Position numbers and translations under genes: made by a program. This document shows, piece after piece, positions 17,004 to 28,513 of a stretch of DNA of 64,000 nucleotides (its first letter is position 1; every line of letters begins with the position of its first letter). The notes under the pieces are model-generated. The model worked only from the letters and a program-made list of their open reading frames with translations. It did no database searches and was not told where the DNA came from. Source of the stretch: Phaeosaccion multiseriatum (Eukaryota > Ochrophyta, other classes); assembly GCA_965112735.1 (NCBI GenBank), contig OZ218954.1, positions 4,278,001 through 4,342,000 on the forward strand. Direction: 5' to 3'.

Positions 17004-19427
17004 CTACGGATTACCACCCGTAGCCATGGAGGCCTCCACAGCAGCTCTTGCCGCCGCATGCGCCAAGGCTTGCACCATGTCTCTGGTCATGTTGCCCGCC
17101 CCCCCGGACCCCATGCTAGCCATGGCTTCGTCCGCAGCCTGTTCGGCCGCGTGGAGAATAAGGTCCTCCATGTTGACGCTTCCGTCGCTGCCCCCCCCCG
17201 CGTCATACTCAGCATTCCCCCCACCCGCAGCCCCCTCATCCCCTTCGTAAATTGCGCCTGCTGTCACATCCGTCCGGTGTCTCCGCTCCGCTTCCTCCTG
17301 CAGGGCCTGTACGACATGGGGGGGTAAGGTGGGGAGGACGGCCTGCATCGCCCGCTGCTGCATCTCCGCAGACTCCTCTTCGCTCATGCCCTCTTCTGCC
17401 TTGAGTGACCCTGGCCCCGACTCCACCAACGCCAACACGGCCTTGTCCACCGTTCCTGTGGTGTAGGTAGAGGCCGGGTTGTCGTACGGGTAGTCTGAGA
17501 AGCCGTCGCCAGTCGGCCCGTACGGAGAAGCCTGGCACCCCACTGACTCGGTTGGAACCACCCCACCACGGGCTCCCCTCTGCTGTCGTGCGCTTCTCCT
17601 CGTCGCGGCTCCTCTTGTCTCTCTGGTCGCCTGTGCTGCGTACGGCGCAGCTCCTGCGTGTGCTGCGTACACCTGCTGCTGCTGCAGCTGATATTGATTG
17701 TGCATCGCCGCTTGGGCATACCCGTATGCGCCAGCTGCGTATCCCCCCTGCAAGCATAGTAGTAAGGGCCGGGTAGAGGTATATGGGGAGGCCAGGGTAG
17801 AGGGAATGGGTCGCAGGGAGGAGAGAGAAGACAAGAGAGGGCTGAGGGGGGCAAAAAAAACAAAAAACAAAAAGAGAGGGAGAAAAAAGCAAAGCAAAAC
17901 AGCCGGATTCGATACGACAGGGCATGCATGCATGCAGGCATGAAAGGAGGGGGGGGGGGAGAGAGAGGTCCTCGGCCCCTCCTCCCAACCAGTGATACGA
18001 CCCTGCTCCGCTCCCTCCCTCCAAGCCTTCAACCAACCAACTCTTGAGCCGCAGAAAGAACACCAAAAAGTCGGTGCCAAGTCGGTCGGTTAAAGTACCA
18101 TCCCCCAGGACCAATCACTCACTCACTACGCACCCCACTCAGTCCAATACGTAACCATTAGAAAACTACCCCAGTCAAGTCCAGTCCAGTCCAGTCCAGT
18201 CTAGGCAAGTCACCAAATTACCCCCCCCCCCCCCCCAAAACCCACAGCCCAATCTCACCTCCAGCTGCCCGGGTGGCACGTCACCTTCAAGGTACAGTGT
18301 CTGCTCCCTCCTGGGGTTCGTGTCGAAACTCCGCATGGTAAGGAAGCCGGTCTCCTGCAGCTGCCGATTGGCCTCCTCCACCGCTGCCCCGGCCTCTGCC
18401 TCCTTGTTAAACATGCCCACGAAGTAGTCCTTGCACTTATACGTCACTCTGGCGCGGTACCTGAGGAGGATGAGGAGGGGTTGTGACTCACTGTGACCGT
18501 GACTATGACCCACACACACCCTCACATATCCACAAAACACCACACCACACCTCACCCACCCAACCCCACTCTCCCACTCCGCCCCCCCCCCCCCCCAAAA
18601 CGCAAACACGCACGCACTCAGCTACGCACACCCCACCCCACACACACACATACACGCACCTGCCCCTGTAGTAGGTGACATTTCGGTAGGTGGGAGACAA
18701 AAAGTGGCCGAGTCGGGTACCGTACTCCCTCCGCTGCCTCCAGTTGCGGTCGCGTTTGTTGGATATCGGCCGTAGGGTGCGACCCCTCTCCTTGCTCTGC
18801 CTCTTCTCCAGGGGGGTTTGGTCGGCCCACGCGCACAAACGTCGGAGATTGCGTGCCAACATCAGCCTCAGTTTCTCCTGTGAGACAGAGGATTAGAGGA
18901 TTAACACGGCAAGAGGGAAAAGGTCAGAGGACAAAGTAACGTCAGCTTCTCATGCTTGAGCGTGCCATTGGATGGGATTGCTTGACCAATCAACTACATT
19001 CAATCAAGCTCAGTCAGTTTGTTTCGGCGTTGTCCTTTGGGCCGTGGTAGTTGCCCACTTCAGGGCTGCAGCACCTGAACGCTGTCGCCTGGGGCTAAAC
19101 GAAACAGAGGAGGGAAAGGTCCCATTCAATTGAGTCCATCGGAAGAGGGCGGAGGAAGCTGCCCACCTGGCTAGGTGCAGCAGCCAGGGCGAGCGTCTCG
19201 CTCCCCGTCGCCTCCCCCATTCCGTCCCCTCATCCTCTCCCTCCCTTCTTCCATCGCCTCACCTCTCTGATGATGACATCGTTGTTGCCGGTGCTCCTCT
19301 GCTCGGGCGTGAGCTTGGCAAGCTGCATGAGCTCCGCCATGGCGCGGCTGTTTCTGTCCAGTAGGTACTCTACCTCCACCGTGTCAGAGGCAGGCCTCGC
19401 GCTGGGCACGACCGCCGTGCTCGCCAT
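17004..19427 (-). CDS. AP2-like domain protein, putative DNA-binding regulator (4 exons, 442 aa)
   Basis: Exons (minus): 19427-19263, 18877-18660, 18460-18259, 17747-17004, all GT-AG and in phase. The exon 2/3 junction creates YYRGRYRARVTYKCKDYFVG followed by MFNKEAEAGAAVEEANRQL, which fits the AP2/ERF fold pattern (YRG...RV...G.F....EAA.A...A). The preceding 70 residues are Arg/Lys-rich. The C-terminal half is Gln/Tyr/Ala/Gly-rich, activation-domain-like, ending with an amphipathic Ala/Glu/Met-rich helix. Transcription-factor function is inference from this fold match. It is divergently arranged with the phosphate translocator. Part of its 3' end recurs in a broken ankyrin gene near 50.5-50.8 kb. 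Confidence 0.68.
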
Positions 19428-20231
19428 TCTTCCCCTTCTTCTCGCTACTTAGTACTGAGGGGGAGAGCCCGCACCCCCTCCTTTCCTGCCGCGACCCTAC
19501 CCCCTTCCCCCTTTCCTCTGAGCTGGGCCAGTGCTGTCTCCTATTCTCCTGCAGTGCTCCCTCTTGCGTCTCTCTCTTTCTCTCCCCCCTGCTGAGGTCG
19601 GGGGGCGGAGCGGAGCAGAAAAGGAAAGGAGGCAGTTGAGAAAAGGGTCACGGCAAGGGCAGAAGGAGGGGGGGAAGGGATGGTCAATGAAATGCGGCAC
19701 AAGAGGCCGCAATAGATTGAGTGCTAGCCCCTCTTCTCCTCGAACTTTTCTCTCTCCTGCCCCAGTTGCCGTTTGAACAAATACCCGAGGGAATACAAGA
19801 ACTAGATGGATGCGGTCCCGCCACGCTTCCAAGAAGAGATCTCAAACATGCATCTCCATCTCACCTCAACCTCTACACTTCGCAGCTGCCACAAAAGAGG
19901 CTACTTTTACTGTCGCAAAAGGAAAATCAGGATCAGGCACCTGCTTCGGTTTCCAGTCTGAGGTTGTCGGTCACACGTTGTGGGTGGAGATGGGTCAACA
20001 CGATTTCAACCCCCCCGCGAAAGAAAACTGAAAGCAAGGTGCTGCAAGGAGGAGGCAGCATAGAAGCAAGGGCGCAGGAACAGCAGCAGTAGCAGCAGCA
20101 GGGGCGGGAGAAGCGAGTATCTTCGGAGGGAGGGAAGAGAGAGGGAAATAAAGGTTGATATCCTCCTTCAAAGTACGTTGTGTTTTTTTCATTCTTCAGT
20201 GCCTCCTCCTCCTGCCCCCCAGAGGTCGGCC
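19428..20231. promoter_or_regulatory. Divergent promoter region (AP2-like gene / phosphate translocator)
   Basis: About 800 bp separate the two start codons, which point away from each other. No gene is seen in it. No TATA box or defined factor site could be assigned with confidence; a shared regulatory region is inferred only from the head-to-head layout. Confidence 0.4.
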
Positions 20232-23089
20232 ATGACAGCAGGTCCTTCTGCTGGCTCACGGCGTGGCACTCTGCTGGGAGGGGTGGGTGTGTTCGCCCTG
20301 TGCGCATGGCAAGTTGGCGGAGCAGGAGCAGCAGTTTCGGGGGGGCGGCATCAGCAGCAGGGGAGAAGGAGCATTAACGCCTTTGTCGGTGGTGGGAGTG
20401 TAAGGAGCCTGCGTAAGCAAGGACCTGGCAGTAGGGGTGTCAGCAGGAGGGTTGGCAGCAGTGCGCGCCGCGAGGAGGCGGGAAGACCTGCAGCAAGCAG
20501 ATGGAACAGAGGGAGGAGCATTAGCAGTAGCACCGGCAATAGTTTGATTGTAGAGGCCTACGGGGTTGATGGTAGCAGGCGATCGGCGACAGCAGCAGCC
20601 GGGCCACCGTCAAAAAGATCAATGAGGGGAGGAGGGTTCCTGGCGTCTGCGTTGGGCAAGGTGGTCGACCGAGTGGAGTCGGCTCGCACCCGAGTGAACC
20701 TCGGACCAGTTGGTGATATGGTAGCAGCACCGGCACCAGCAGCAACCCCCACCACCACAACGGAGCCGAAAGTGGGGATCGAAACTGTCTTCAGTACGAC
20801 GCCAAGCAAGCTCCGTCAATTCTTAAAAGTTACCAGTTTTTTTGTGGTGAGTCATGATGATGATGCATTCGTGGGGGCGAAATGAATAAAGGGGAAGGAA
20901 GGAAGGAAGGAAGGAGGGGAGGAGGGGAGGAGCGAGGAGCACGACGGGTGCGTATTGGGCCTAAAGGGTCTCCTTGCTTCAGGGCCTCCAGTGTCTCAAG
21001 CCAGCCACATCCCCTCCTGTCCCCTCCTTCTACGCCCACCTCCTCGTATCTGTCTCTGCCTGTGTACCCACCTCTCAGCTGTGGTACACCTTCAACGTGG
21101 GGTACAACATCTTTAGTAAGCTTGCACTGAATCAAGTGCAGCTTCCATGGACCATGGCTGTGGTGCAGCTTCTCACGGGTAAGTGAGACCAAGTGAGAGA
21201 GAGACTCTTCGCCAAGGGGGAGGAGCAACAACCACGCCAATAACCTAAACAGGACTCTACTAGAGTCTGACAGCGGGCGCCCCTCTTTCGTGGATACAAC
21301 CTCCTTCCTTTTTACTTCTTTCCTTTGTCCGTCTGTAACTGCTGCTCTCTGAATAACTACTACTACTACTACTACCACTACAACTACAATTGACAACAAC
21401 ATCAAAACATCAACACCCCCCCCCCCCGCAGGCATTCCTTACGTAATGTTCTTGTGGGCAACGGGCCTGAGGAAGAGACCTAAGGTCAACCTCTCGCACA
21501 TTAAAGTCATCACCCCTCTCGCCCTTATGCACATGTGCGCACACCAGGCCGCAGGTCAGTAAGTCAGTGAGGGGGAGGAGGAGGAGGAGGAGGAGGAGGC
21601 ATATGGGCAAGCACACAGGCACCTGCCATGTGCACACACATGCACAACACACGCACGCACACTCACAGCCCCACCAGCCCACCTCCATCCACACACACAT
21701 AGTCATCCACCCACCCCCGCCCACACAAAGCCGACGACCCCACGCCCTCTCCCCCCCAACGAACGACTTCCCGACCCAACCCAACCCAACCTAACTTCAA
21801 CCCTACCCTACCCAACCACCACCACAACCACCACTACACAAAACAGTCATCAGCATCAGCGCAGGGGCAGTGGGCTTTGTGCAAATCGTCAAGGCTGCTG
21901 AGCCCATCTTCACCAGCGCATTGAGTGCCATCTTTCTACGCCAGCTCCTCCCGCCCTTTGTGTACCTCACACTGGTGCCGGTGGTGGGCGGGGTGGCACT
22001 TGCCTCTCTTAAAGAGCTGTCCTTTTCTGTAACAGCTTTTTTGGCGGCGATGGTGTCCAATACTTGCGCGGCGAGCCGGAGCGTGTATGGGAAGGTGTGC
22101 ATGGGCAAGGACAAGGGGGAGAACATGGACGCCGGAAACCTGTAAGTAGTAGGGGATGTGGTGGGCGGGGGTGGGGGGGTGTGGTGGTGGAGGAACAAGA
22201 GAGCCATAGTACCGATGTGGGGGGGGCGTAGAAAAGCAAGCTACGGAAGCTAACTCTCTCTTGCTTCTCTCTCTCTCTGTTTTTCTCTCTATCTCTATCT
22301 CTTGTTTCTCTTCGCGTCCTCCTTTACCTTGCTTGCTGCTCTTGGTCCGTAGGTATGCGGTGATGACGCTCATCGCTTCCCTAGTGCTGGCACCCATTGC
22401 GTGGTCTCAAGAAGGTGCGAAGAGTAGAGTGGGCGTGCATATGGGCAGACAGGCCTGGTGGTTTGATGAGGAGGTGCCCAGTCTCTCCTCCCCGTACCCA
22501 TCTTCTCACCCTTGTACACGCATGTACATCACGCACGCACATCTATCCATTTATCTCCTCCTCCTCCTCCTCCTCCTCCTCCTCCTCCTCCTCCTCCTCC
22601 TCCTCCTCCTCCTCCTCCTCCTCCTCCTCCTCTTCCTCCTCCTCCTCCTCAACAGGGCGCACCGCTCGCGCAGCGTGGGACGCGGCCATTGCCGGTGGTG
22701 CCAATGCCGCTCGGCTGAAGCAACAGTTCCTCCTCAGCGGGATGTTCTTCTACCTGTACAACGAAGTGGCGTTCTACTGCCTCAATGAGATTCACCCGGT
22801 CACGCACGCAGTGGGCAACACCATGAAGCGGGTGGTGATGATCGCGGTCAGCATTTTGTTTTTCAAGCACCACTTTACGCCCTTGGGAGCCGTTGGAGGG
22901 GCTACGGCCATTGCTGGAGTGTTGAGCTACAGCCTTGCGAAGGCGCATGCGGACAGAGGCTTGAAGAATAAGGCTGCGGTAGCGGCGGCGGCAGGAGGTG
23001 ATGGCGAGGAGGGGGGCGGCGATGACGACGGCAGCGGAGTGGAATTGCTCAGCGGTTGGGGTGGAGAGGAAGACATCGAAGTACTCTGA
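20232..23089 (+). CDS. Plastid phosphate translocator (TPT/NST family; 6 exons, 542 aa)
   Basis: Exons: 20232-20846, 21079-21178, 21432-21554, 21847-22141, 22353-22414, 22656-23089; all GT-AG and in phase. Exons 2-6 encode the ten-helix drug/metabolite-transporter core: LWYTFNVGYNIFSK, the KAAEP substrate-site motif (Lys near 295), VPVVGGVALASLKELSF, and THAVGNTMKRVV with the Lys-Arg pair near 456-457, all hallmarks of triose-phosphate/phosphate antiporters. The first 200 residues form a targeting leader: a hydrophobic signal peptide (residues about 11-35) followed by a Ser/Arg/Gly-rich stretch with an Asn-Ala-Phe motif, as in bipartite presequences of complex plastids. Exact substrate (triose-P, PEP, glucose-6-P) cannot be told. 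An in-frame ATG at 20178 would add 18 residues before the signal peptide, so 20232 is preferred. Intron 5 carries a (CTC)n run beside its acceptor. Confidence 0.9.
22556..22650. repeat. (CTC)n tract before the acceptor of translocator exon 6
   Basis: About 95 bp of CTC repeat on the coding strand, ending five bases from the AG at 22654-22655. It serves as the polypyrimidine tract of intron 5. Confidence 0.9.
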
Positions 23090-24071
23090 GGAGAGAGAGA
23101 GGCAGGGAGAGGGACGTGGAGCAATGGACAGATACTTACGTACTCTTTATCGAACTTGGCAGGGCGCCTGATTCGGCGTGCCGAAAGCTTGTTCTGGACG
23201 GCGAGGTACCCCCAGCTCGATCTGCTTCGATCTGCCCGGGCAGTGTGTGGCGTGTGACGTGTGGTGTGGTGGGTGCGTAGCAGAGCAGAGCAGGGAAGAA
23301 GAAGGGGTTGGATCGATTGAATCGAATCGAATGAACTCAATGGAGAAAGGCTCTGGATCGGGGTAGGGAGACAGAGTGTCTCACATGGGTACATTCGATT
23401 CGATGCTGTCGTCCAGTTTGGCCCTGAAGGAGGGGCCGTAAAGGACGGCAAGGAGAAAGAGGCAAGAGCGCTGAGTTAGATATATTGTACGTATCAGCTC
23501 AGCTCCGGGGGGGGGAGGGGGGGGCGACGCGTCAGCAGTGGTGGAGACGGAAGGGGCGGCGCGAGTGCGCGTGGCGGAATGGCGATATGAACGACGCAGC
23601 CTTCACGTTCTTTTATAGCAGGGAGTAGTGGGAGGACAAGTAGCAGCAGCAGCAGCAGCAGCAGCAGGGGCGATTTGTGACACACTGATACACTGGACCC
23701 GCATGAGTGCCGATCGGTTCTGTGACTTGTGAAGAGGGAGAGGTGAGAAGTGTGGGTGTGTGGGTCGGCGGAGTGGAGGTGAAGTGGAGCAAGCTCTTGT
23801 TTGTGGGTTGGAGATGGAGGTGCAGTTGCGGTTTACATATACTTCTTTGGATGTCCATGCAGAGGAAGGAGGAGGGGGGGGGAAGGGTATTAGAGAGAAA
23901 TGCAGAGATGGGACGAGTTTGTATCAAGAGTAGATGGTTTTGACGCCGGTGCCAGCACTGCTGCAGCCACAGGTAGACATAGAGATACAGAGATGGCAAT
24001 AGTATTAAAAGATATTTACAATGAAAATGAAGTCGCTTGCAAGTGAAAGGGTGAGTCCCTCACCCCAGCTG
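23090..24071. other. Intergenic region between convergent genes
   Basis: Around 980 bp between the translocator stop and the 3' end of the minus-strand Glu-rich gene. It holds a short (CAG)n run near 23641-23668. No coding exon was found. Confidence 0.5.
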
Positions 24072-25214
24072 CTACACGTCACAAATCGTAACAACTCTCG
24101 ATCGCTGAACTCTCTCCCACTGGAGCTGCTCGCTGCCCTTCTTGGGCACCACAAACGGCATGTGACCAGAGAAGTCCGCGTTGGGGGTCATTGGCTTGTA
24201 AATGTATCTCTTCCAACGGAGGGAGCGGTTGACGCGTACTATTCGCCTCGTCTCGGCGAGATCCATCTCCCTGTTTCTTCTCCTCTCTAAACCCGCAATT
24301 AGGAAGGCACCAACAGCTCTGAAGCAGGTTCGCATGAGGCGCCATCTTTTACGAACGAGGAGTCGAGTTTCTTCCTGCTCCTTCTTCTTCCCCCTCTTCT
24401 TCTCCTCCTCCTTCTTCTTCCTCTTCTCCTTCTTCGTCTTCTTCTCCTCCTCCCCCTCCTTCTCCTCCTCTCCCCCCTCCTCCTCCTCCTCCTTCTCCTC
24501 CTCCTCCTCCTCCTCCTCCTCCTCCCCCTCCTTCTCCTCCTCTCCCTCCTCCTCCTCCTCCTCCTCCTGCTCCTCCTCCTCCTCCTCCTCCTCCTCCTCC
24601 TCCTCCTCCTCCTCCTCCTCCTCCTCCCTTCCCCCCCGCTCCTCGTCCTCCTCCCGGAAGAAGATGAGGACCTTCTTGCTGCGGGTCCCTCTCCCGGGTG
24701 GCGGCGTATTCGGTGCAGTTGCGGTGGTATTGGAAAACAACTTCTTCTCTTCCCGGTGGATCAGACTGTGCTTCTGGGACAGCTCTCGGCGGTGCTGCCT
24801 TTTCCTCGCATTTCGAACGAAGCGCCTCGCCAGACTGGCAACGGATGCCACAGACGCAAGGCCGGGAGAAGGCGGGGGAACCTGCTCTTGGGCTTGTTGG
24901 AGGCGGAAGCAGAGGAGATCCCGCTCTCGTTGGAGAGCCCCTGTTGTGGACAGGGACCTCCCTCCCCCCAAAGTTGAGCCGATCTCAAGCTTGAACTCAC
25001 ACGACTCGCCCTCCGTCCCGTTGTTGTCGTCTCCCAGCTTCTTGACCGGCCTCTCCTTCATGGAAGTCTGACTCTCTCCCATCGTCCCCGCTTGCCCCAG
25101 GGCCCCAGGCTCGAGGTAGAGGTTGTCCGCTGAGCTTCGACATCTCCGTCTCTGTCCTTCTGACAGTCGCAAAGGGGGCAGTTGCGAAGGCCACAGCCCG
25201 ATTCTAGTCGACAT
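24072..25214 (-). CDS. Hypothetical protein with a long poly-Glu stretch (380 aa)
   Basis: One uninterrupted frame of 380 codons. The N-terminal half (about 1-190) is non-repetitive, including ELSQKHSLIHREEKKLFSN and Arg-rich helices; the middle (about 195-285) is almost entirely Glu with some Lys, encoded by (GAG)n on the coding strand; the C-terminal 95 residues are again ordinary and basic (LVRKRWRLMRTCFRAVGAFL, then KRYIYKPMTPNADFSGHMPF). The ordinary sequence on both sides in the same frame argues for a real gene. No family recognised; an acidic low-complexity region is common in nuclear proteins, but function is unknown. Introns may have been missed. Confidence 0.5.
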   Translation of the reverse strand: MSTRIGLWPSQLPPLRLSEGQRRRCRSSADNLYLEPGALGQAGTMGESQTSMKERPVKKLGDDNNGTEGESCEFKLEIGSTLGGGRSLSTTGALQRERDLLCFRLQQAQEQVPPPSPGLASVASVASLARRFVRNARKRQHRRELSQKHSLIHREEKKLFSNTTATAPNTPPPGRGTRSKKVLIFFREEDEERGGREEEEEEEEEEEEEEEEEEEQEEEEEEEGEEEKEGEEEEEEEEEEKEEEEEGGEEEKEGEEEKKTKKEKRKKKEEEKKRGKKKEQEETRLLVRKRWRLMRTCFRAVGAFLIAGLERRRNREMDLAETRRIVRVNRSLRWKRYIYKPMTPNADFSGHMPFVVPKKGSEQLQWERVQRSRVVTICDV

Positions 25215-25889
25215 TCAGTCGTCGCTGCACAAGGTCTTGTGTACGTGAAAGTAGAGTATAGAGTGAAAGGTTTTATGTTCTTTCCCCCGCTCCTATGTGG
25301 GCTTTTGCTTGCTGCTTCCGCAATTGAGTGCAGCGTATACGTGGTGTGTTCGTTGCGTCCTTTGGGGCCTAGGCGTGGCTTGACGTTCGAAAACAAGGTC
25401 AACAACAAAGGAAGAAAGGAAGAAAGCTTTCAACGGATGGCAGCTGAAGGGGGTTTTATGTGTAACGGCATTCGATTTATCAATTTATCACAGCCGTTAC
25501 TCTCAGTTTTCCCCCGGTTGGTTCAATCATGCTGGGAATCATGCGCCTTTATAAGCCGCTCTAAAAAGCGTGCTCGCTCAAGCTCAGCGACTTAGCTCAA
25601 TGCGTGCTCCATGTTCAGTCTAGTCGAGAGGGAGAGTCGAGGTGGTCGAGTCGGAGAGTCGAGAAGCTACCGAAAACGCAGCCACGTACCGGACCTGTCC
25701 TCCCGGCCTTCCCAGGAGTACCCGCCCGCTCTCCCCCTCTCTCCATTGATACAGTCTCTATTTGGTTAGAAAACTGGATGAGAAATTCATCTAAACTTCC
25801 TTCCCTCTCGCAACTCGCTCCTTCCCAGCACCTCATCGCTCGTTTCCCGGGTGCCCCCCCCCCTCCGGCGTGTTTCCCATACGTGGGAC
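25215..25889. other. Intergenic region, no gene seen
   Basis: About 670 bp upstream of the Glu-rich gene. No exon, RNA gene or long repeat is evident. Confidence 0.4.
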
Positions 25890-26134
25890 GCTACTGCTCC
25901 TCCTTCTCCTTCCACCTTGACCTTCTTGTCTAGCTTGACGCCGCAGGCCTGGTATGTCTCCGGCGGAATCACCTCCGCGTCCTCCCCGACCTCGTCGTAA
26001 GTTCCCCGTGGGGAGGGCTTCGGGTAGAGGCCGGTCCACCCGAAGAGGATGAGCCCAATGACCTTCGTGAGGCCACAGTCGAGGCCTGCTCTCTCCATCT
26101 TGGGGACACCGTCATCGGAGAGGGCGTCCCCGTA
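25890..26134 (-). pseudogene. Partial duplicate of the GFA-like gene (last exon)
   Basis: The minus strand encodes GDALSDDGVPKMER, LILFGWTGLYPKPSP, EVGEDAEVIPPETYQACG and KLDKKVKVEGEGG, parallel to the last exon of the GFA-like gene 0.6 kb upstream. The zinc-binding N-terminal exons are absent, the linker after PKPSP is shortened, and the reading frame runs on into unrelated sequence. It is a degraded 3' copy from a local duplication; a still-expressed short product cannot be excluded. Confidence 0.6.
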
Positions 26135-26732
26135 ACTGAAACGGCAATTGCCCTCTCATCACTCCCCCCACCCACCCAACCACCCACACCACACACGCGC
26201 ACACACACATACACACACACACGTGTAGTTGGGTTTACTCTTTTGCCAAGTCGGTACGTTTCTCTGGACCCTGACGTGCCACCTGATACCCCTCCTCCCG
26301 CGTGAGGGGCCTCCCCCTGGAGATCGGGATCTGTGATTTGGAGCATTCAAGCTCCCCAATGCCTCCAGAGGCCTCCAACAGCTTTATACACGGGCAGGGC
26401 CGTTCATTAGCGTGCCACCTCGGCCCGATGAATAGGTCGGTACAGCATGCCTCGAGCCTTCACACCATACGGCACCTTTCCAGGCCCGGCCCTATTCAGT
26501 AGCCCTGTCGTCCTCCTCCTGCGCCTGCTCCTCCGGCTGCTCCTGCGGCTCCTCCTCCTGTCACTACTGCTACTACTACTACTACTACTACTACTACTGC
26601 TGCTGCTAACACAGCACTACAACTCTTGCGGCTTATAACGTGGGCACCACCCCTTTTTAAAAGCAGCTCCGGAAATCGTGAAACCTGGCAGGAAAGAAAA
26701 TCCCGTCCTCCCCTTCTTCTTCTCAGACCACG
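26135..26732. other. Region between GFA-like gene and its partial copy
   Basis: Contains a short (CA)n stretch near 26,190-26,222 and a (CTA)n run near 26,560-26,595. No convincing coding exon. Confidence 0.4.
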
Positions 26733-27856
26733 CTAAGCCTGCTCCTTCGTCTCTTCTCCTCCTCCTTCTCCCTCTGCCCCTCCTTCAACCTTGACCTTCT
26801 TGTCTAGCTTGAAGCCGAGGGAGTGGTACGTCTCCAGTGGAATCAACTCCGCGTCCTCCCCGAGCTCGTTGTAAAGACCGATGGTGGTGTCAGCCTTTTG
26901 CTCTGGGGAGGGCTTCGGGTAGAGGCCAGTCCATCCGAAGAGGATGGGCCCAATGAACTTCTTGAGGCCATAGCCGATGTCAATCCTTTCCATCTTGGGG
27001 ACACCGTCGTCGGGGAGGGCATCCCAGTGCTCACGGTTCGCACAGTGCCCCATGAGACGAGCAGCTGTGGGAACGAAAGGAGGAAGCAAGCAAGGAAGCA
27101 AGGAAGGAAGAAAAGAAGGGAGAGAGAGAGGATATTTGGATCGCGATCGATGTAAGTTCTCTGAGACAACTACAGCTGCGGGTTTGTAACCCACCTAAGG
27201 GGAAGCCCGGGTCCGATCCATCTTCGTTGGTGATGGTATTCTTGTTCAAGGGTCGCATTGCCAAAGGGAACCCCTTGCCGCCCAGCATTATGATGACGGT
27301 GTTGCAGCACGTGCAGTAGGTCCGGCTCGCTTTGGACTTCGGGGTGGCTATGATGCTCGCCATCTTGTCCTGCCCCTTGACGAACTCAATGTCCTTCACC
27401 CAAAAGCCTGTAGGTGGGGGGGCGGGCGCGAAAGCGTTGTGAGCAGAGAGGGACGAGAAGCGAAGCGAGGCGATGAGAAAGGGCAGCCAGGAACCGCAAC
27501 AGGAGATATAGTTGCTGACTACTACAGAGCAGAAAGGACTAACCACCCGCAACCCTCCGCTCGTATTCTTTCACCTGCAATTGATGCCCCGTGTGTGTTC
27601 GGCTCGAAGAGAGAGATGTTCTTGGTGCCAGCCGTGGCAGCCTTGTCATCCACATATCTGAGCCAATGATCGAGTGGATGGGGCTCGCAAAAGTTAATTT
27701 AAGAGCATTCTTTGCCTTGCCTTCCGATCTCCGATCTCCGTACTTAGCGTGGGTGGTGCAGCAGTCGCAGAAGCAGTCATGGACATTCGCAGGTTCGCCA
27801 TTCAGCCTCAGCTCCACTTCCCCGCAAGCGCACTTGGATATGTATGGAGCCGGCAT
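26733..27856 (-). CDS. GFA/CENP-V-type zinc-binding protein (4 exons, 246 aa)
   Basis: Exons (minus): 27856-27744, 27657-27575, 27407-27195, 27064-26733, GT-AG and in phase. The protein opens MPAPYISKCACGEVELRLNG, giving the CxC pair (Cys9, Cys11), then HDCFCDCCTTHAKYVDD with clustered Cys at 28-33, and later TYCTCCNT with a CxxC pair, the zinc-ligand layout of the glutathione-dependent formaldehyde-activating (GFA) family. That family includes S-hydroxymethylglutathione synthases and many proteins of unknown substrate, so the reaction is not assigned. The C-terminal part (GPILFGWTGLYPKPSP, then a Lys/Glu/Gly-rich tail) is outside the core fold and is what is duplicated downstream. Head-to-head with a small membrane-protein gene 150 bp away. 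Confidence 0.85.
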
Positions 27857-28006
27857 CGTTAGGGATCTGTAAGGAGAAAGGGTTAAGGAAGATCGTGGAA
27901 GAGGGAGGGGAGTGAAAAAACTGTAACTGTAAATTTCGTTTCCTCTTCCTCCTCCTCATCCATCGTTGTCGTCGAGAGGGCAGAGGAGAGAAGAGCGGCA
28001 GCAGTC
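27857..28006. promoter_or_regulatory. Compact divergent promoter (150 bp)
   Basis: The start codons of the GFA-like gene (minus) and the small membrane-protein gene (plus) are only 150 bp apart, pointing outward. The short gap implies a shared promoter; no specific motif is assigned. Confidence 0.45.
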
Positions 28007-28295
28007 ATGAACAACTTCATAATGGTGCGTAAGCGAGGCTGCAGGAAGGGATGCTCTGCCTCTCTTCACCCCCTCAACTCCTGACCCTTATCCACTTTGC
28101 TGTGCTTCTCGGCTCCATGTACTCTACGGTCCCCTTCTCTCCCATCCACGCTACGTTCCTTCCTCATCCATCAAGTTCGTGGGCGTTATCCTAGCGTATC
28201 AGGCCGTCAACGCGGAGGCTGACTGGGCGAAGGGCGGCTGCTTCTTCATCGCGATTCAGATGTTGCTTTGGTCAATTACCAATGGCCTCAAGTAG
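28007..28295 (+). CDS. Small membrane protein, 45 aa (2 exons)
   Basis: Exon 1, 28007-28024 (MNNFIM), splices through a 151-nt GT-AG intron to exon 2, 28176-28295. The product is MNNFIMFVGVILAYQAVNAE followed by ADWAKGGCFFIAIQMLLWSI and TNGLK: two hydrophobic stretches (about 4-16 and 27-40) around a polar loop, a helical-hairpin pattern, or a signal peptide cleaved after VNA plus one membrane helix. The clean frame, ATG and intron make it credible despite its size. No family recognised; small subunits of respiratory, photosynthetic or ER complexes look like this. Confidence 0.55.
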
Positions 28296-28513
28296 TAGCA
28301 GTAGGAGCATCACAACAACACCCACCCCCCCCCTCTGTCCGCCCCCCATCTCTGCCCTCTTGTGCGGAGCGATCGCAGCGGGGCGTGGTGAGTGTGGGGG
28401 GCGGGGCGGCGGCGTTTCAGTTCGGCACGCTCACGGCAGGCTCACTCGCCGGTGTAGCACAAAGTAGGCAGCGGGAGTAACACCAACAGCAGTCCCGTAT
28501 CATCGGCAGCAGC

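Noticed and set aside
22397-22718. Ser-rich and Pro-rich frames in the translocator intron 5
   Set aside because: Encoded by the (CTC)n pyrimidine tract removed by splicing.
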